NCBI GenBank assembly: GCA_963709995.1
Contig: CAVPYN010000013.1
Location: 70,787 to 134,786 of the forward strand
Direction of reading: 5' to 3'
Length of the DNA: 64,000 nucleotides
Source of the DNA: JAUIIK01 sp963709995
GTDB lineage: Bacteria > Chloroflexota > Chloroflexia > Thermomicrobiales > CFX8
Shown here: positions 35,378 through 45,249 of the stretch, in pieces
How positions within the stretch are numbered: the stretch's first letter is position 1
Layout: every line of letters starts with the position of its first letter
Translations under genes and position numbers: made by a program
The notes under the pieces: model-generated
Database searches by the model: none
Told to the model about the DNA's origin: nothing
Seen by the model: only the letters and a program-made list of their open reading frames with translations

Positions 35378-36232
35378 TTAGCCTACATCAACGACCAACG
35401 TGTCGTATGCGAATTCGATTCGCAACCCGTCGCACCTGAGCGCAGCCTCGAATCTGAAGGAGATCGTCGTGGGAGTGGCTATCCTGCTCCTCGATGTGGG
35501 CCAGGATTGTCCGGCCGGCGTCGATCTGGCGCACCATCTCAAGTGTTTGGGCGAAGGTCGCTTCCATCTTGAGGATCGGATGGCTCGCGTCGATCTTCGT
35601 TCGCCGGTTAGCGGGTCGTGCTCGACGACGCCCATCGGCAGGATCGCGAGATCGACGCCATGGGTGAACTCCGGCGGCTCCCATCCGACCAGTTCGCCGG
35701 AGCGATCAGGACACGCCTACCGGCTTCTTCAAACAGGAATGCGTAGACGTAGTCTTCGGCCAGACGAAACGGGGTGATCCTGACGTCGGTGATCTCGATG
35801 CTCTCTCTGTCAGGGACGGTGTGGACCCGGGTATAGCCCTGTTGCGACATGAACTCGAAATGCTCCGCCAGTCCGAGCCACTGCTGGAAATCGGTGGCGA
35901 CTTGCTGCGGCAGGTAGATGTCCGTTGTGCGACCGCTTGGCGGCCAGTTGCGGAAGTCGACGTTGAGCGCCTCCCAGACTCGCCGCCCATCGTGTGGTCG
36001 GGGTGCCAATGGGAGTAAAGCCCGGCCCGAACGTGCTCGATCCCGGCACGGTTGAGCTGGTCCTTGATTTCCTCCGGCGTGTCGATCAGGACATCGGGGC
36101 CGTGGATGAAGATGGCTGGACCGCACGGCTGTAAGGCACGCCACGCGCGCGCGCTTCGACACAGATGCGGCAGCCGCAACCAGGTCGTGGAGTCGTCGTC
36201 GCGCCGCCGGTACCGAGAAACTCGATCCGCAT
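35378..36232 (-). CDS. MBL-fold metallohydrolase (PhnP-like), frame-disrupted
   Basis: The ATG at 36232 begins MRIEFLGTGGATTTPRPGCG with RICVEARARGVPYSR, as in phosphoribosyl cyclic phosphodiesterase-like proteins. The metal motif appears as YSHWHPDHTMGG (HxHxDH) in another frame. The reading continues through DIYLPQQVATDFQQWLGLAE, DAGRTILAHIEEQDSHSHDD and the C-terminal GLRIEFAYDTLVVDVG. At least four single-base frame changes (near 36110, 36010, 35700 and 35440) separate these parts. Full length would be about 284 residues. Confidence 0.72.
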
Positions 36233-36340
36233 GCCAACCTCCAATGTAGATCGTGAGATTCTAGCAGCGTGCGAGAGCGAACTGGAGAATGGTGGCGAAT
36301 GTTCCAGCACTCACCACCATTCCGACTATCCGGCATGGTC

Positions 36341-36869
36341 TTACGGCTGAGCGCAGACCACTTCGACATAGAGATCTATGTCATCGCCAACGATGTTATG
36401 CCAGATCTCAACGTACCAGGAGTCTCCGCCGGACGGGTGGTTAACCCGCACACTGACGTTGTAACAAGGAACAACGTAGTATCCACCTCCGACCGCGACC
36501 TCGCCTTCCTCACAGGATGCGGTGGAGTTCCCGGCTGAGTTGGCGTCGACGGTGACCGCGTCGGCGGCACTCACGACGAAGTTGCTGACGTCGATTTCGC
36601 CAGGCGGTCCCTGTGGCCCCTGGGGATCTTGCGGGCCTTGAGGTCCTTGAGGGCCGGGGGGCCCTTGCTGGTTGACTGGAACGATGACCCCGTCTGGGCA
36701 GAGTTGGATCGGTCACGAAGCGAACATAAGTGGTGTAGCCGTTGACGCAGAACAGCACTTCTCCAGGCGCTGGCGGCGCGGCCCGGACGAGCGACAGCCC
36801 GTAGTCTGAGGCGTCCGCGCCGAACATAAGCAAAATGGCGATCACTATTCGAGGCGGATTCCATCCCAA
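36341..36869 (-). CDS. exported collagen-like protein, one frameshift
   Basis: A start at 36869 gives a hydrophobic leader (RIVIAILLMFGADASDYGLS), then VLFCVNGYTTYVRFVTDP. At about 36712 one base shifts the frame into LCPDGVIVPVNQQGPPGPQG, followed by further GPQ/GPP triplets ending in GPPGEIDVSNF. The globular tail (SCEEGEVAVGGGYYVVPCYN, VEIWHNIVGDDIDLYVEVVC) stops at 36341. The head and tail match the exported protein at 10801; the Gly-X-Y stretch of about seven triplets is new. It may form a short collagen-like trimer on the surface. Without the frameshift the product is about 176 residues. Confidence 0.7.
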
Positions 36870-37169
36870 GGCTCGCCGGAGTAATCGGGTCGTGGTCAGT
36901 ATCCTTCCTCGAATTAATCACGCACGTCTCCCGATATGACATGCTGCTATTACAGCTATACGTTCAGGATCTGCCGTGCGTTGCGGTAATGTTCGCGCCG
37001 AAAGGCAGGATGGGAGGCGTCACAGTTGTGACTGACACCGTGCAAATCCGTCCTTGCGCGCGCGGATGTCACGTCCCAGCTCAAGTGCGCGGTATGCTTG
37101 ACGATGGTTTGACGCATGTCTGGGCTGCTTCTCAGCCCCTTTCATATTTCAAGGAACGAGTAATTGCAC
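36870..37169. other. divergent intergenic region before RNase J
   Basis: I see no supported gene in these 300 bp; the 91-codon plus-strand frame from 36941 lacks any family motif and overlaps the RNase J start. It should contain the promoters of the collagen-like gene and of rnj, but I cannot point to a good -35/-10 pair. Confidence 0.45.
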
Positions 37170-38845
37170 ATGGCCGGAGGACGTTTGAAAGTGACACCGC
37201 TGGGGGGCAGCGGTGAAATTGGCAAGAGCATGATGGTCGCCGAATTTCGTGGCGACCTTGTCGTTGTCGATTGCGGCTGCAAATTTCCCGAAGAGGAGAT
37301 GCGTGGCATCGATCTGATCATTCCCGACGTTACCTATCTCCAGGAGCATCGCAGCCGCCTGCGTGGCTTCCTTATCACCCACGGGCATGAGGACCACATC
37401 GGTTCAATTCCTTACGTCCTCCCGCAGCTCAAGGAGATCGCGCCGATTCCTATCTATGGCTCGGCGCTTGCGCTGGCGTTCGTGCGCTCGAAGCTCGATG
37501 AAGCGCAAATCACCGACATGGCGAGGTTGATCGAAATCGAGCCAGGCAAGATCTATCCGATTGGCCACGAATTCGAGGCGGAGTTCATCCCGGTTACCCA
37601 TTCGATTCCCGGCTCGATGGCGGTCGCGCTGACCTGCGAAGTTGGCCGGATCGTCCATACCGGCGATTTCAAGTTCGACCGCACCCCGCCGCTAGGCCCG
37701 GCGACCGACGAACTGCGTCTTCGAGAACTCGGGGATGAGGGTGTTCTGGTTCTCTTCTCCGATGCCACACGGATCGAGACGCCGGGCCGTACTCCAACCG
37801 AACAAGTGGTTGCCGGGACGCTCGATCGGGTCATTGGCGACGCTCCGGGACGGGTGCTGCTGGCGTCGTTTGCCTCGAACATTTCTCGTCTCTACCAGGC
37901 GATCGAGGCTGCCGAGCGGCACGGGCGCAAGGTTGGTGTTGTCGGGCGTAGCATGGAGAACTCCGTCCGTATTGCCCAGGAACTTGGATACATCGAGGAT
38001 CGTGAAGGTGTCATCCGTCCCTTGCAGGAAGTCGTGCGCTTTCCGGACCGTGAGATTCTCATCCTGACCACTGGCTCTCAAGGCGAGGCGCAGGCGGCGC
38101 TTTCCCGGATGGCGAGTGGCGATCACCCAACGCTGAGCGTTCGCGAGGGGGACACTGTTGTACTCTCGGCAACGCCGGTGCCTGGGAATGAAGAGACGGT
38201 TTCCCAGACGATCAACAATCTCTTCCGTCTCGGGGCGCGAGTCATCTACTCGGCGATCGAGCCGAACATCCATGTCTCCGGCCATGCCGCCCGCGAGGAA
38301 CTCAAGCACTTGATTCAGATTATGAAGCCAACGTTCGTTGCGCCGATCCACGGCGAAACCCGGCACCTGCATCTCTACCGGGATATGGCGGTTGAAGCGG
38401 GCATGCCGCCAGCAAACATCATCATTCCGGAGTCCGGGCGCCCGATCTCGCTCTCTGACGAAGACTGGAGCTTTGATCGAGAGGTGACACATGGCGCGGT
38501 GCTGGTCGATGCGATGGGTCGCGACCGCTACCAGAATGTCGTGTTGCGGAACTCGGACTCGCTGGCTGACGCCCAGGTGATCATCGCGACCCTTGCGGTC
38601 GATCTGGCTCAAGGGGTGTTGATCGCCGGGCCAGAATTGAGTGGCAAAGGGTTCGATGACAGGAGGGGCGCAAGTTGCTCGCCGACGCGGAGGCGGATCT
38701 GGCTCGATTCCTGGAGCGCAGCCTGCGGCGTGGCAACATGTCCTACGGCTATCTGGTCAATCGGGTCAAGGACACTGTGGCGAGGTTCATCTTCAAGCGC
38801 TCCAAGCTCCGGCCGATGATCCTGCCGGTGGTGACAGAATTTTAG
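37170..38845 (+). CDS. rnj: ribonuclease J, single frameshift near the C-terminus
   Basis: ATG 37170 starts MAGGRLKVTPLGGSGEIGKS. The beta-lactamase/beta-CASP core follows: FLITHGHEDHIGSIPYVLPQ (HxHxDH), THSIPGSMAVAL, HTGDFKFDRTP, the beta-CASP region (SFASNISRLYQAIEAAERHG), and VSGHAAREELKHLIQIMKPT, HGETRHL. One base is lost near 38660; the true tail then reads KLLADAEADLARFLERSLRR and ends at 38845 (RPMILPVVTEF). The uncorrected frame stops at 38819. RNase J degrades and matures RNA with 5'-exo and endo activity. Length after correction is about 559 residues, normal for the family. Confidence 0.9.
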
Positions 38846-39006
38846 ACTCGATCTTGATGGGATCAAGCGAACAGTGCCTGACATCGATCTCCGCTGCCTG
38901 GTCTGGAGCGGGCGTTCAGTAGCGGCTCCCTGGCGTCGGCCTGTGTGAGATCGATTCGCTCGCTTTCCAATCGTTCGAAGTTCGGTCGGAGGTCGCGAGT
39001 CAGCGC

Positions 39007-39936
39007 TTATTCAATGAGCCGGTTGAGCTCTGGGACATGTTCAGCGCACAGCAGGTGTTCCTCGATAAAGCTGGCCAGCCCCTCGTCCATATGGTTGCCA
39101 ATCGTGATCTCGGCTTCGGCTCGAACGCGCTGGGATGCGTTGCCCATCGCAACGCCGAATCCTGCTTCGGCCAGCATCTCAAGGTCATTGATGCCGTCAC
39201 CTACCGCAACGACATCGCTCATCGCCAGGCCGTACTTCCCGCAGAGATAGCGTAGGGCGGCTGCCTTGGTGCTGCTTGGATGGAGAAACTGAACCCAGTC
39301 GGTCTGCCCGGCGAAGTCTTCGTTGATCAATAGCCGGAACTCGGCATCGCGTCCCCCGGCAATTGCTTCGATGCCGCGCAAGCGTGCAACATCGTCATAG
39401 ACAACGATCCGCACCGCGTGTCCGACCCTGGCAAGTTGCTCATACGGCAACCGTTCGACCGTCGTTCCAAAGTCGTCAATGAGTCGCCTGATCCAGCGTC
39501 CGGTGTATGTTCCATCCAGCTCCTTCGCACCGGTAAAGACCCGCTCGCCCTGGCGAATATCCTCGATGACCATCGGCTGGAGGCTGCGCTCGACCAGCGC
39601 AGGCACGACAAAGCCGACGATTTCAGGTGGCAGCGGGATGTAGTGCATGATTTCCGCCGTGGCTGAGTCGCGGATCAACGCGCCGTTGTAGGTGACGAGC
39701 GGCACGCGCAAATCCAGATGATCCGCCACCGGTTTTGCTCCGGACCAGGAGCGCCCGGTCGCGATCGTGACCAGCCAGCCCGATTCACCGGCAGCGTGGA
39801 CCGCCCGTCGGGTTCGTTCGCCGATGGCGCCGTCTGGGCCAGTGAGCGTGCCGTCGATGTCCAGCGCGAGGATTCCTTTCGGACGAGATCGCGGTGGTTG
39901 CGTGTGGGCTGATTGCTGATTGGCGGGACCTGTCAC
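39007..39936 (-). CDS. HAD-superfamily Cof-type hydrolase
   Basis: The 309-residue protein has HAD motif I (LALDIDGTLTGPDGAIGERT), motif II (VTIATGRSWSGAK), a C2B cap domain, motif III lysine near QFLHPSSTKAAALRYLCGKY, and motif IV (DVVAVGDGINDLEMLAEAGF). The N-terminal 20 residues are polar and variable, so a later start is possible. Such enzymes dephosphorylate sugar phosphates or related metabolites. It converges on rnj, 160 bp away. Confidence 0.88.
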   Translation of the reverse strand: MTGPANQQSAHTQPPRSRPKGILALDIDGTLTGPDGAIGERTRRAVHAAGESGWLVTIATGRSWSGAKPVADHLDLRVPLVTYNGALIRDSATAEIMHYIPLPPEIVGFVVPALVERSLQPMVIEDIRQGERVFTGAKELDGTYTGRWIRRLIDDFGTTVERLPYEQLARVGHAVRIVVYDDVARLRGIEAIAGGRDAEFRLLINEDFAGQTDWVQFLHPSSTKAAALRYLCGKYGLAMSDVVAVGDGINDLEMLAEAGFGVAMGNASQRVRAEAEITIGNHMDEGLASFIEEHLLCAEHVPELNRLIE

Positions 39937-40063
39937 TCATGCTCCAAATCTGTCTTGTCGACGATCATTCGCGATTTTCCTGTTTAACACGGCTCCGTTG
40001 TTCATCGATCTGAATCCTACGGTGAGGGTGTTATCCAAGGGTAAGACGCGGGTAAACGCGCCA

Positions 40064-40744
40064 TTATCCCTGCAACTGAATCTCGAAGGGCGCTGGCATG
40101 GAACCAGAGGCGAGCGCTTGAAGCGCCGTTAGCGCCTTCAGGGCGTAATCGTCGGAAACGTCGACGAAGTCGTCCAGCCCGATGACAATCGCTTCTGCTT
40201 CCGAGGCTTCGCGCTCGAACCTGGTCGCCGGGATGGTTGTAACTCGCTCTCGAAAGAGCAGCAAGCCATCGGCAATCCTGATCTGAACGAGCGCGTCAAC
40301 TTCTTGTGGGTGTAGCAGGTAGTCCGTCAGCAGCATGTCGCTATGAACGGCGTAAGCCTCGTTGATCTCGCGATCGAGAACGTCCTTGCTGCGCCACTCG
40401 TGAAAGCGCCGGCCGAGCCGGACAACGCCAGTTACTCCGATATGCAGCCCGATCTCTTCGTCGGCCTCCCGCAATGTTTCAGCCAGGCTCTCGCCGCTTC
40501 GGAAATGCCCGCCGACGGCAACATCGAGCGCGCCGGGCCAGGTGTCCTTCGTCATCGACCGCCGCTGGAAGATGACCAGCGGATCTCTCTCGCTGATGGT
40601 CCACAACCAGAGATGAAGCGAGCGGTGCCAGTCGCCATCGCGATGCACCTCCCCGCGTGGCTTCGATTGGCCCAGGGGTTTGCCGGACGGATCGTAGAGA
40701 TCGAAGAGCTCATGTTGTGGATCGGTTGTTGGACCAGTTCGCAA
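40064..40744 (-). CDS. NUDIX hydrolase (IDI/YfcD-like subgroup)
   Basis: The 226-residue protein opens with EHELFDLYDPSGKPLGQSKP and HRSLHLWLWT, as in isopentenyl-isomerase-like NUDIX proteins. The Nudix box is GHFRSGESLAETLREADEEI, with the six-residue spacing (not seven) before the READEE core seen in this subgroup. It hydrolyses a nucleoside-diphosphate-linked or similar compound that cannot be identified. It follows the M20 gene at 40811 on the same strand, 66 bp away. Confidence 0.87.
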   Translation of the reverse strand: MRTGPTTDPQHELFDLYDPSGKPLGQSKPRGEVHRDGDWHRSLHLWLWTISERDPLVIFQRRSMTKDTWPGALDVAVGGHFRSGESLAETLREADEEIGLHIGVTGVVRLGRRFHEWRSKDVLDREINEAYAVHSDMLLTDYLLHPQEVDALVQIRIADGLLLFRERVTTIPATRFEREASEAEAIVIGLDDFVDVSDDYALKALTALQALASGSMPAPFEIQLQG

Positions 40745-40810
40745 TAGTCAGGTCACAATCTCTGGCGTGGCCGATTTCCTCTAAACATGTAAGCTGGCCG
40801 TGCCAGCGAG

Positions 40811-41977
40811 CTACAGCTTCGCCAACTCCCGCGCCAACGCCTCATAGCCGCCAGCGGAGCGGATCAGTTCCTCGATCTGGACTGACTCATCGATTGTGTG
40901 AGCCTGGGCCTCGTCGCCAGGGCCGAATCCGATCGTTGGTATGCCTCGTCGACCGGCGGATTGACTGCCATTGGTGCAGAAGGCGTAGTGGCTCAAGATC
41001 GGTGTGATTCCGGCGCTTTCGAGAGCGGCGCTCGACACTTCCACAATTGCCGAGCGGTCATCCATACGCCAGGCGGGCGCGAAGTTGGGTGCAACTACCC
41101 CTGCCCCGGTCCAACTCGTGAACCGATCGACGGCGATTGACTCCTGTGCTTGAAGCTGGGGATAGCCCTCTTTGATGCGATCCAACGCCTCTTCGATCTC
41201 CACCAGCACACCTTCCTCGGTCTCCCCCACCAGTAAACGCCGGTCGAAGGTTGCGTCGCAGCGCTCCGGGATGACCGATAGACCGGGATAGGGGTGGGAT
41301 TTCACGTCGGTTACCTCAAGTATGGCGGGTCCAAGCAGATCATCGGTTGGCAGGTCGATCACTGACAGTCCAGTGATGACGGCGGCCATCGCTTTGACCG
41401 CGTTCACGCCCAACTGCGGTGTCGAGGAGTGAGCCGGGATGCCGCGGGTCTGAATGAGGATTTCGGCCCGGCCGCGCTGTGCTCTGGCGATGCGCAAACC
41501 GGTGGCTTCACCGATGACGACCGCCTTGGCCGGGTAGCGGTCGAGCACGTGTCCGAGGGCATATCCTTCGACGAGTTCCTCAGCGATGCTGGCCGAGACG
41601 ACGACATTGCAGGCTGGCGGAGCATCCTGGAGCCGGGCGATCCCGACGATCATCGCCGCGATTGCCCCTTTCATGTCAGCAACCCCGCGACCATGCAGCC
41701 GGCCGCCTATCGGCGTCGCCTTGAAGGGATTGGTCATCCAGTCGTCAGGATCACCAACGCCGACGGTGTCGAGGTGCCCATCAAAAACGATCCAGTCATC
41801 ACCCGTTCCGCGAATGATGCCGGTCACGTTGCCGAGATCGTCGATCTGGACATCCTCGTAGCCGAGAGAGGTCATTGCTTCGACGGCAACCCGCGCCGCA
41901 GCCTCTTCGCCAATCTCGGCGTGGCTCGGGCTGGCGACGAGCCGCCGGGTCGTTTCCAGAATCGCATCATCGTTCAT
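40811..41977 (-). CDS. M20-family peptidase/deacylase (YgeY-like)
   Basis: ATG 41977 follows an AGGACGG site and yields 388 residues starting MNDDAILETTRRLVASPSHA; upstream in-frame starts to 42169 add unconserved sequence. M20 metal ligands appear in WIVFDGHLDTVGVGDPDDW, RGVADMKGAIAAMIVG, ASIAEELVEGYALG and the late TIGFGPGDEAQAHTIDESV. Homologues are annotated as YgeY/selenium-metabolism hydrolase or ArgE/DapE. Between it and the amidohydrolase lies a hairpin that probably ends the upstream transcript. Confidence 0.84.
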   Translation of the reverse strand: MNDDAILETTRRLVASPSHAEIGEEAAARVAVEAMTSLGYEDVQIDDLGNVTGIIRGTGDDWIVFDGHLDTVGVGDPDDWMTNPFKATPIGGRLHGRGVADMKGAIAAMIVGIARLQDAPPACNVVVSASIAEELVEGYALGHVLDRYPAKAVVIGEATGLRIARAQRGRAEILIQTRGIPAHSSTPQLGVNAVKAMAAVITGLSVIDLPTDDLLGPAILEVTDVKSHPYPGLSVIPERCDATFDRRLLVGETEEGVLVEIEEALDRIKEGYPQLQAQESIAVDRFTSWTGAGVVAPNFAPAWRMDDRSAIVEVSSAALESAGITPILSHYAFCTNGSQSAGRRGIPTIGFGPGDEAQAHTIDESVQIEELIRSAGGYEALARELAKL

Positions 41978-42066
41978 TTGGACCGTCCTCATCATCTTCT
42001 GCCCCAGATGATAGACGGTATTCGGCCGGATCGACCGGCTCGTCGCCAGGCAATTGCGCAATGCGA

Positions 42067-42108
42067 AACCCCGGGTCCGTTGTGGCTGGGACAGCCTGGA
42101 CCGGGGTT
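42067..42108 (-). terminator. possible terminator after the amidohydrolase
   Basis: On the minus strand AACCCCGGTCC (42108-42098) pairs with GGACCCGGGGTT (42078-42067), with one unpaired C, and TTTCGC follows. A smaller nested stem (GGCTG/CAGCC) fills the loop. The U tract is very short, so termination is uncertain. Confidence 0.4.
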
Positions 42109-42232
42109 CCTCTGAAGGAAGGGAGGGTATAGCGGCGATGTCGGCTTGATCGCCACTCCTACAATCCATACGTACGAATCTGGGACTTGGTCAATTGCTT
42201 CGAAACATTCGCGTTAGTTCTTTCAATATCGG

Positions 42233-43889
42233 CTACCCGAGGGTGTCGTGGACAACTTGCCCACCAACCACGGTGAGACTGCTGGTTATGTCAAATAATT
42301 CTTCGTCAGCCACGACGAAGAGGTCGCGATCGAGCACCGCGATGTCGGCCAGCTTGCCGGGCGTCAGCGTACCCTTGATGTCATCCTCGAAGGTCACCCA
42401 GGCGCTTGTGGCGGTGTAGAGCCGCAACGCTTCCTCGCGGCTGAGGCACTCTTCCGGTCCCAGCTCGCGGCCGGTGACAGTCTTGCGTGTTGTGGCGCTA
42501 TAGATCCCGACAAACGGGTTGTAGGTCGTCACCGGGGAATCGGAGCCAAGCGCCAGCGGCACCCCGGCATCCAGATAGGTCCGCAACGGCATCGTCCGGG
42601 CCGCCCGTTCCTCGCCGACGCTGGCGACGTAGCTTTCGCCCAGGTTGGTGACGAAAGGAATTGTCGCCAGGGCAGGAAAGCGATGCTCGCGCATGATCTC
42701 AAGCGTCTTCTCAGTCGGAAAATAGCCGTGATGAATGCGATGGCGGATACGCGAGTTTCGGGTTGGCTTCCTGCGCAGCGGCGTAGGCGCGGACGACAAT
42801 CTCCTGCATACGGTCGCCGCATGTGTGACTGTCAATCGACCAGCCGCGATCGTGAACCCAGCGCACCCGCCGGGCAATTCACTCTCGGAGACGACGAACT
42901 GGCCGAAGTTGTCCGGCTCATCGAGATAGGGTTCGAACATCAGCGCCGTGCGGTCGCCCATACCGCCGTCGGGCATGAACTTGATCGTGTCCAGCCGCAA
43001 TAGCTCGTCGCCGAATCCGCTGAAGAGCCCGACGTGCTCGAAACGCTCCTCAAGCACCTCCTCATTCGGCTCCATACTCGCGCCCCAGCCAGCCAGGCAC
43101 ATCGAGACTCGGACGGTCAGGTCGCCGCTTCGTACGCACGTTCTGGAATGCACGCAGCTGGGCAGGGATCAGTCCCGGCTCGGCGACGGAGGTGATCCCG
43201 AGCGCGTTGTACGCCTTGCAGGCGGTGCTGATATGCCGCTCGTGGTCGGCCAGTGTGCGTGCGGGAACGGCGGCATTGATCATCTGCTTGGCTCGATCTC
43301 GGAAGATGCCGGTTGGATCGCCACAGGTGATCGCGCACGATCCGCCCGGCGTAGAGTCGATCAGCAGGTGGATCTGGCGTGTGACGCCCAATGTCAGCCG
43401 CAGCCATCGCGGCGCTATTGGCCAGCAGCATGTTCCAGACGCGCTCCAGCACGACCGGGTTGTTCGGCGCGACCTCGTCGATATCATGCCGGTTCGGGAA
43501 GCGCTGCTCGACCAGCAGACTCTCGTCCCAGCCTCGTCCGAGGATCCATGCGCCCGGCGTCGGCGCTCTCAACAGCTCTCGCAACCGCCTCCTGAATGTC
43601 GCTGATCGAGCGGGCATGGTAGAGCGACACTTCGTTGAGAACAGCTCCGGTGCTCAGCAGGTGATTGTGCGTGTCATTGATCCCCGGGATGACCCTCCGT
43701 CCTCGCAGAGCCGACAACCCGCGTCGCCTGGCACCGGCCAGCGCTTCAATCTCCGCGGCGCTACCAACCGCAAGAATGTGTCGTCCCTTGATCGCCAGCG
43801 CTTCGCGCTTCCGGCAGATCGGGATCCATCGTCGTGATCTTCGCGTCGGTCAGGATCAGGTCTGGCGCGCGGTCCTGTATCTGAATCAT
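42233..43889 (-). CDS. amidohydrolase family 3 (YtcJ-like), frame-disrupted
   Basis: ATG 43889 starts MIQIQDRAPDLILTDAKITT. Pieces across at least five frame changes include RRVIPGINDTHNHLLSTGAV (first metal His pair), AWILGRGWDESLLVEQRFPN, HISTACKAYNALGITSVAEP, LDTIKFMPDGGMGDRTALMF, GVPLALGSDSPVTTYNPFVG (metal Asp) and IKGTLTPGKLADIAVLDRDL. Reassembled, it has about 550 residues, normal for YtcJ-like enzymes. These exported or cytosolic metal hydrolases act on amides or formyl compounds of unknown identity. A much shorter relic of the same family lies at 11757. Confidence 0.77.
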
Positions 43890-44115
43890 TCGGCTTAGAT
43901 CTCCACTGTCGAATCATGTGTCCATAGGTTCATACGTGACGATAGAGAGCATGAGATTACGAGCGACGCAAACCACGATTGGGCGTCGACAATTCTTCGC
44001 CAAGCGCTATCTAGTCTTCCCGCAGAAAGAGGCTACTGAAACCGTCGTCGTAGTATCCATGCAGGCCAGTACTGCTATCGTTCACGGAAAGCAATAGGGT
44101 TACGAGCAGTATCGC

Positions 44116-45124
44116 CTATCCATCTAACAATGGCGCAAGCGCGCTCAAGGTACGTGCCTTCTTCTCCTCGTCACCGGCGATGCCGAGGACGGGTTCGTCG
44201 AGGCCGTCGGCGGTCCAGCGTTCGAGCTTGGCGGCGATCTCGTCGGCGGTGCCTACCAGGGCTGTCTCGTCAACCATCTCGTCACTGACGCCGGCTGCCG
44301 CCGCGTCGTGGCCGTCCTCCCAGCCTTCACGGACAGCGGCGACCTCTTCCGGCCAGCCCATGCGCTCCAGATGCTCGGCGTAGAAGCGGCCCATGCGACC
44401 AATGTAGAAGGCAATCGGCCGGCGGGCAGCCAGGCGCATCTCATCTCGTTCGGATTCGTCCTCGACCATCGCCGTCGTGATGTAGGGCGCGATTGCACAG
44501 GAACCGGGTGCACGGCCAGCCGCAACTGAAGCCTCGTCCAGGACGCCTCGCAGCCAGCGGTACTTGCTACCCGGCCAGTAGATCGGCAGGATGCCATCGG
44601 CGATCTCGCCGGACTGCTGGAGGCTCTTCGGCGTTATCGAAGCGACATAGATCGGAATGTGGTCGCGGATCGGGTTCATCCGCAGGCGGAAGCCCTGCTG
44701 CAAGTCGAAGATCTGCCCTCCGTACTGCAGCCGCTCGCCGCGCATCAGGATGTTGATGATATCGGTGTACTCGCGGATGCGGGTCAGCGGTTTCTCGAAG
44801 GGGATGCCGTGCAACCGTTCGATGACGATGTGACCGGATGATCCGAGACCCGAGCAGAATGCGGCCACCGGAGATCTCGTCCAGCGTCGCCGCCGACATT
44901 GCGATCAGCGCTGCCGAGCGGGTGAAGACGTTGGCGATGCCGGCGCCGATCTTGATTCGTTCGGTGTTGTGGACCAGATCACCCATCGAGGTGAAGAGTT
45001 CGTGGCCCCAGGTCTCGCCGAGCCAGATCGCGTCGTAGCCCAGTTCATCGGCCAGACGTGCAGAGCGCACCGCCTGGCTCCAGTCGCCGCCGGGTGCAAC
45101 TCCACCAGTAACAGCCAGTTTCAT
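44116..45124 (-). CDS. LLM class flavin/F420-dependent oxidoreductase, one frameshift
   Basis: ATG 45124 begins MKLAVTGGVAPGGDWSQAVR and the TIM barrel continues with GYDAIWLGETWGHELFTSMG and ATLDEISGGRILLG. One base near 44843 shifts the frame to GSSGHIVIERLHGIPFEKPL, IPIYVASITPKSLQQSGEIA and a C-terminal GTADEIAAKLERWTADGLDE. Corrected length is about 336 residues. The substrate is unknown, and it is not a close relative of the other LLM copies in the window. About 125 bp separate its start from the divergent NuoF-like gene. Confidence 0.83.
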
Positions 45125-45249
45125 TGCGTTTGCCGCCTTTCCAACACCTCGACATTGCTCGCTCGAATTCGCTGGATCGTAGCATCGGTGAGCGGCGGAG
45201 ATTGTGCTAGGATTCACGATGTTCCGACTGCAAGGAGCATCGTCTATCA

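Noticed and set aside
36941..37216. 91-codon frame upstream of RNase J
   Set aside because: No motif, and it overlaps the well-supported RNase J start in another frame.
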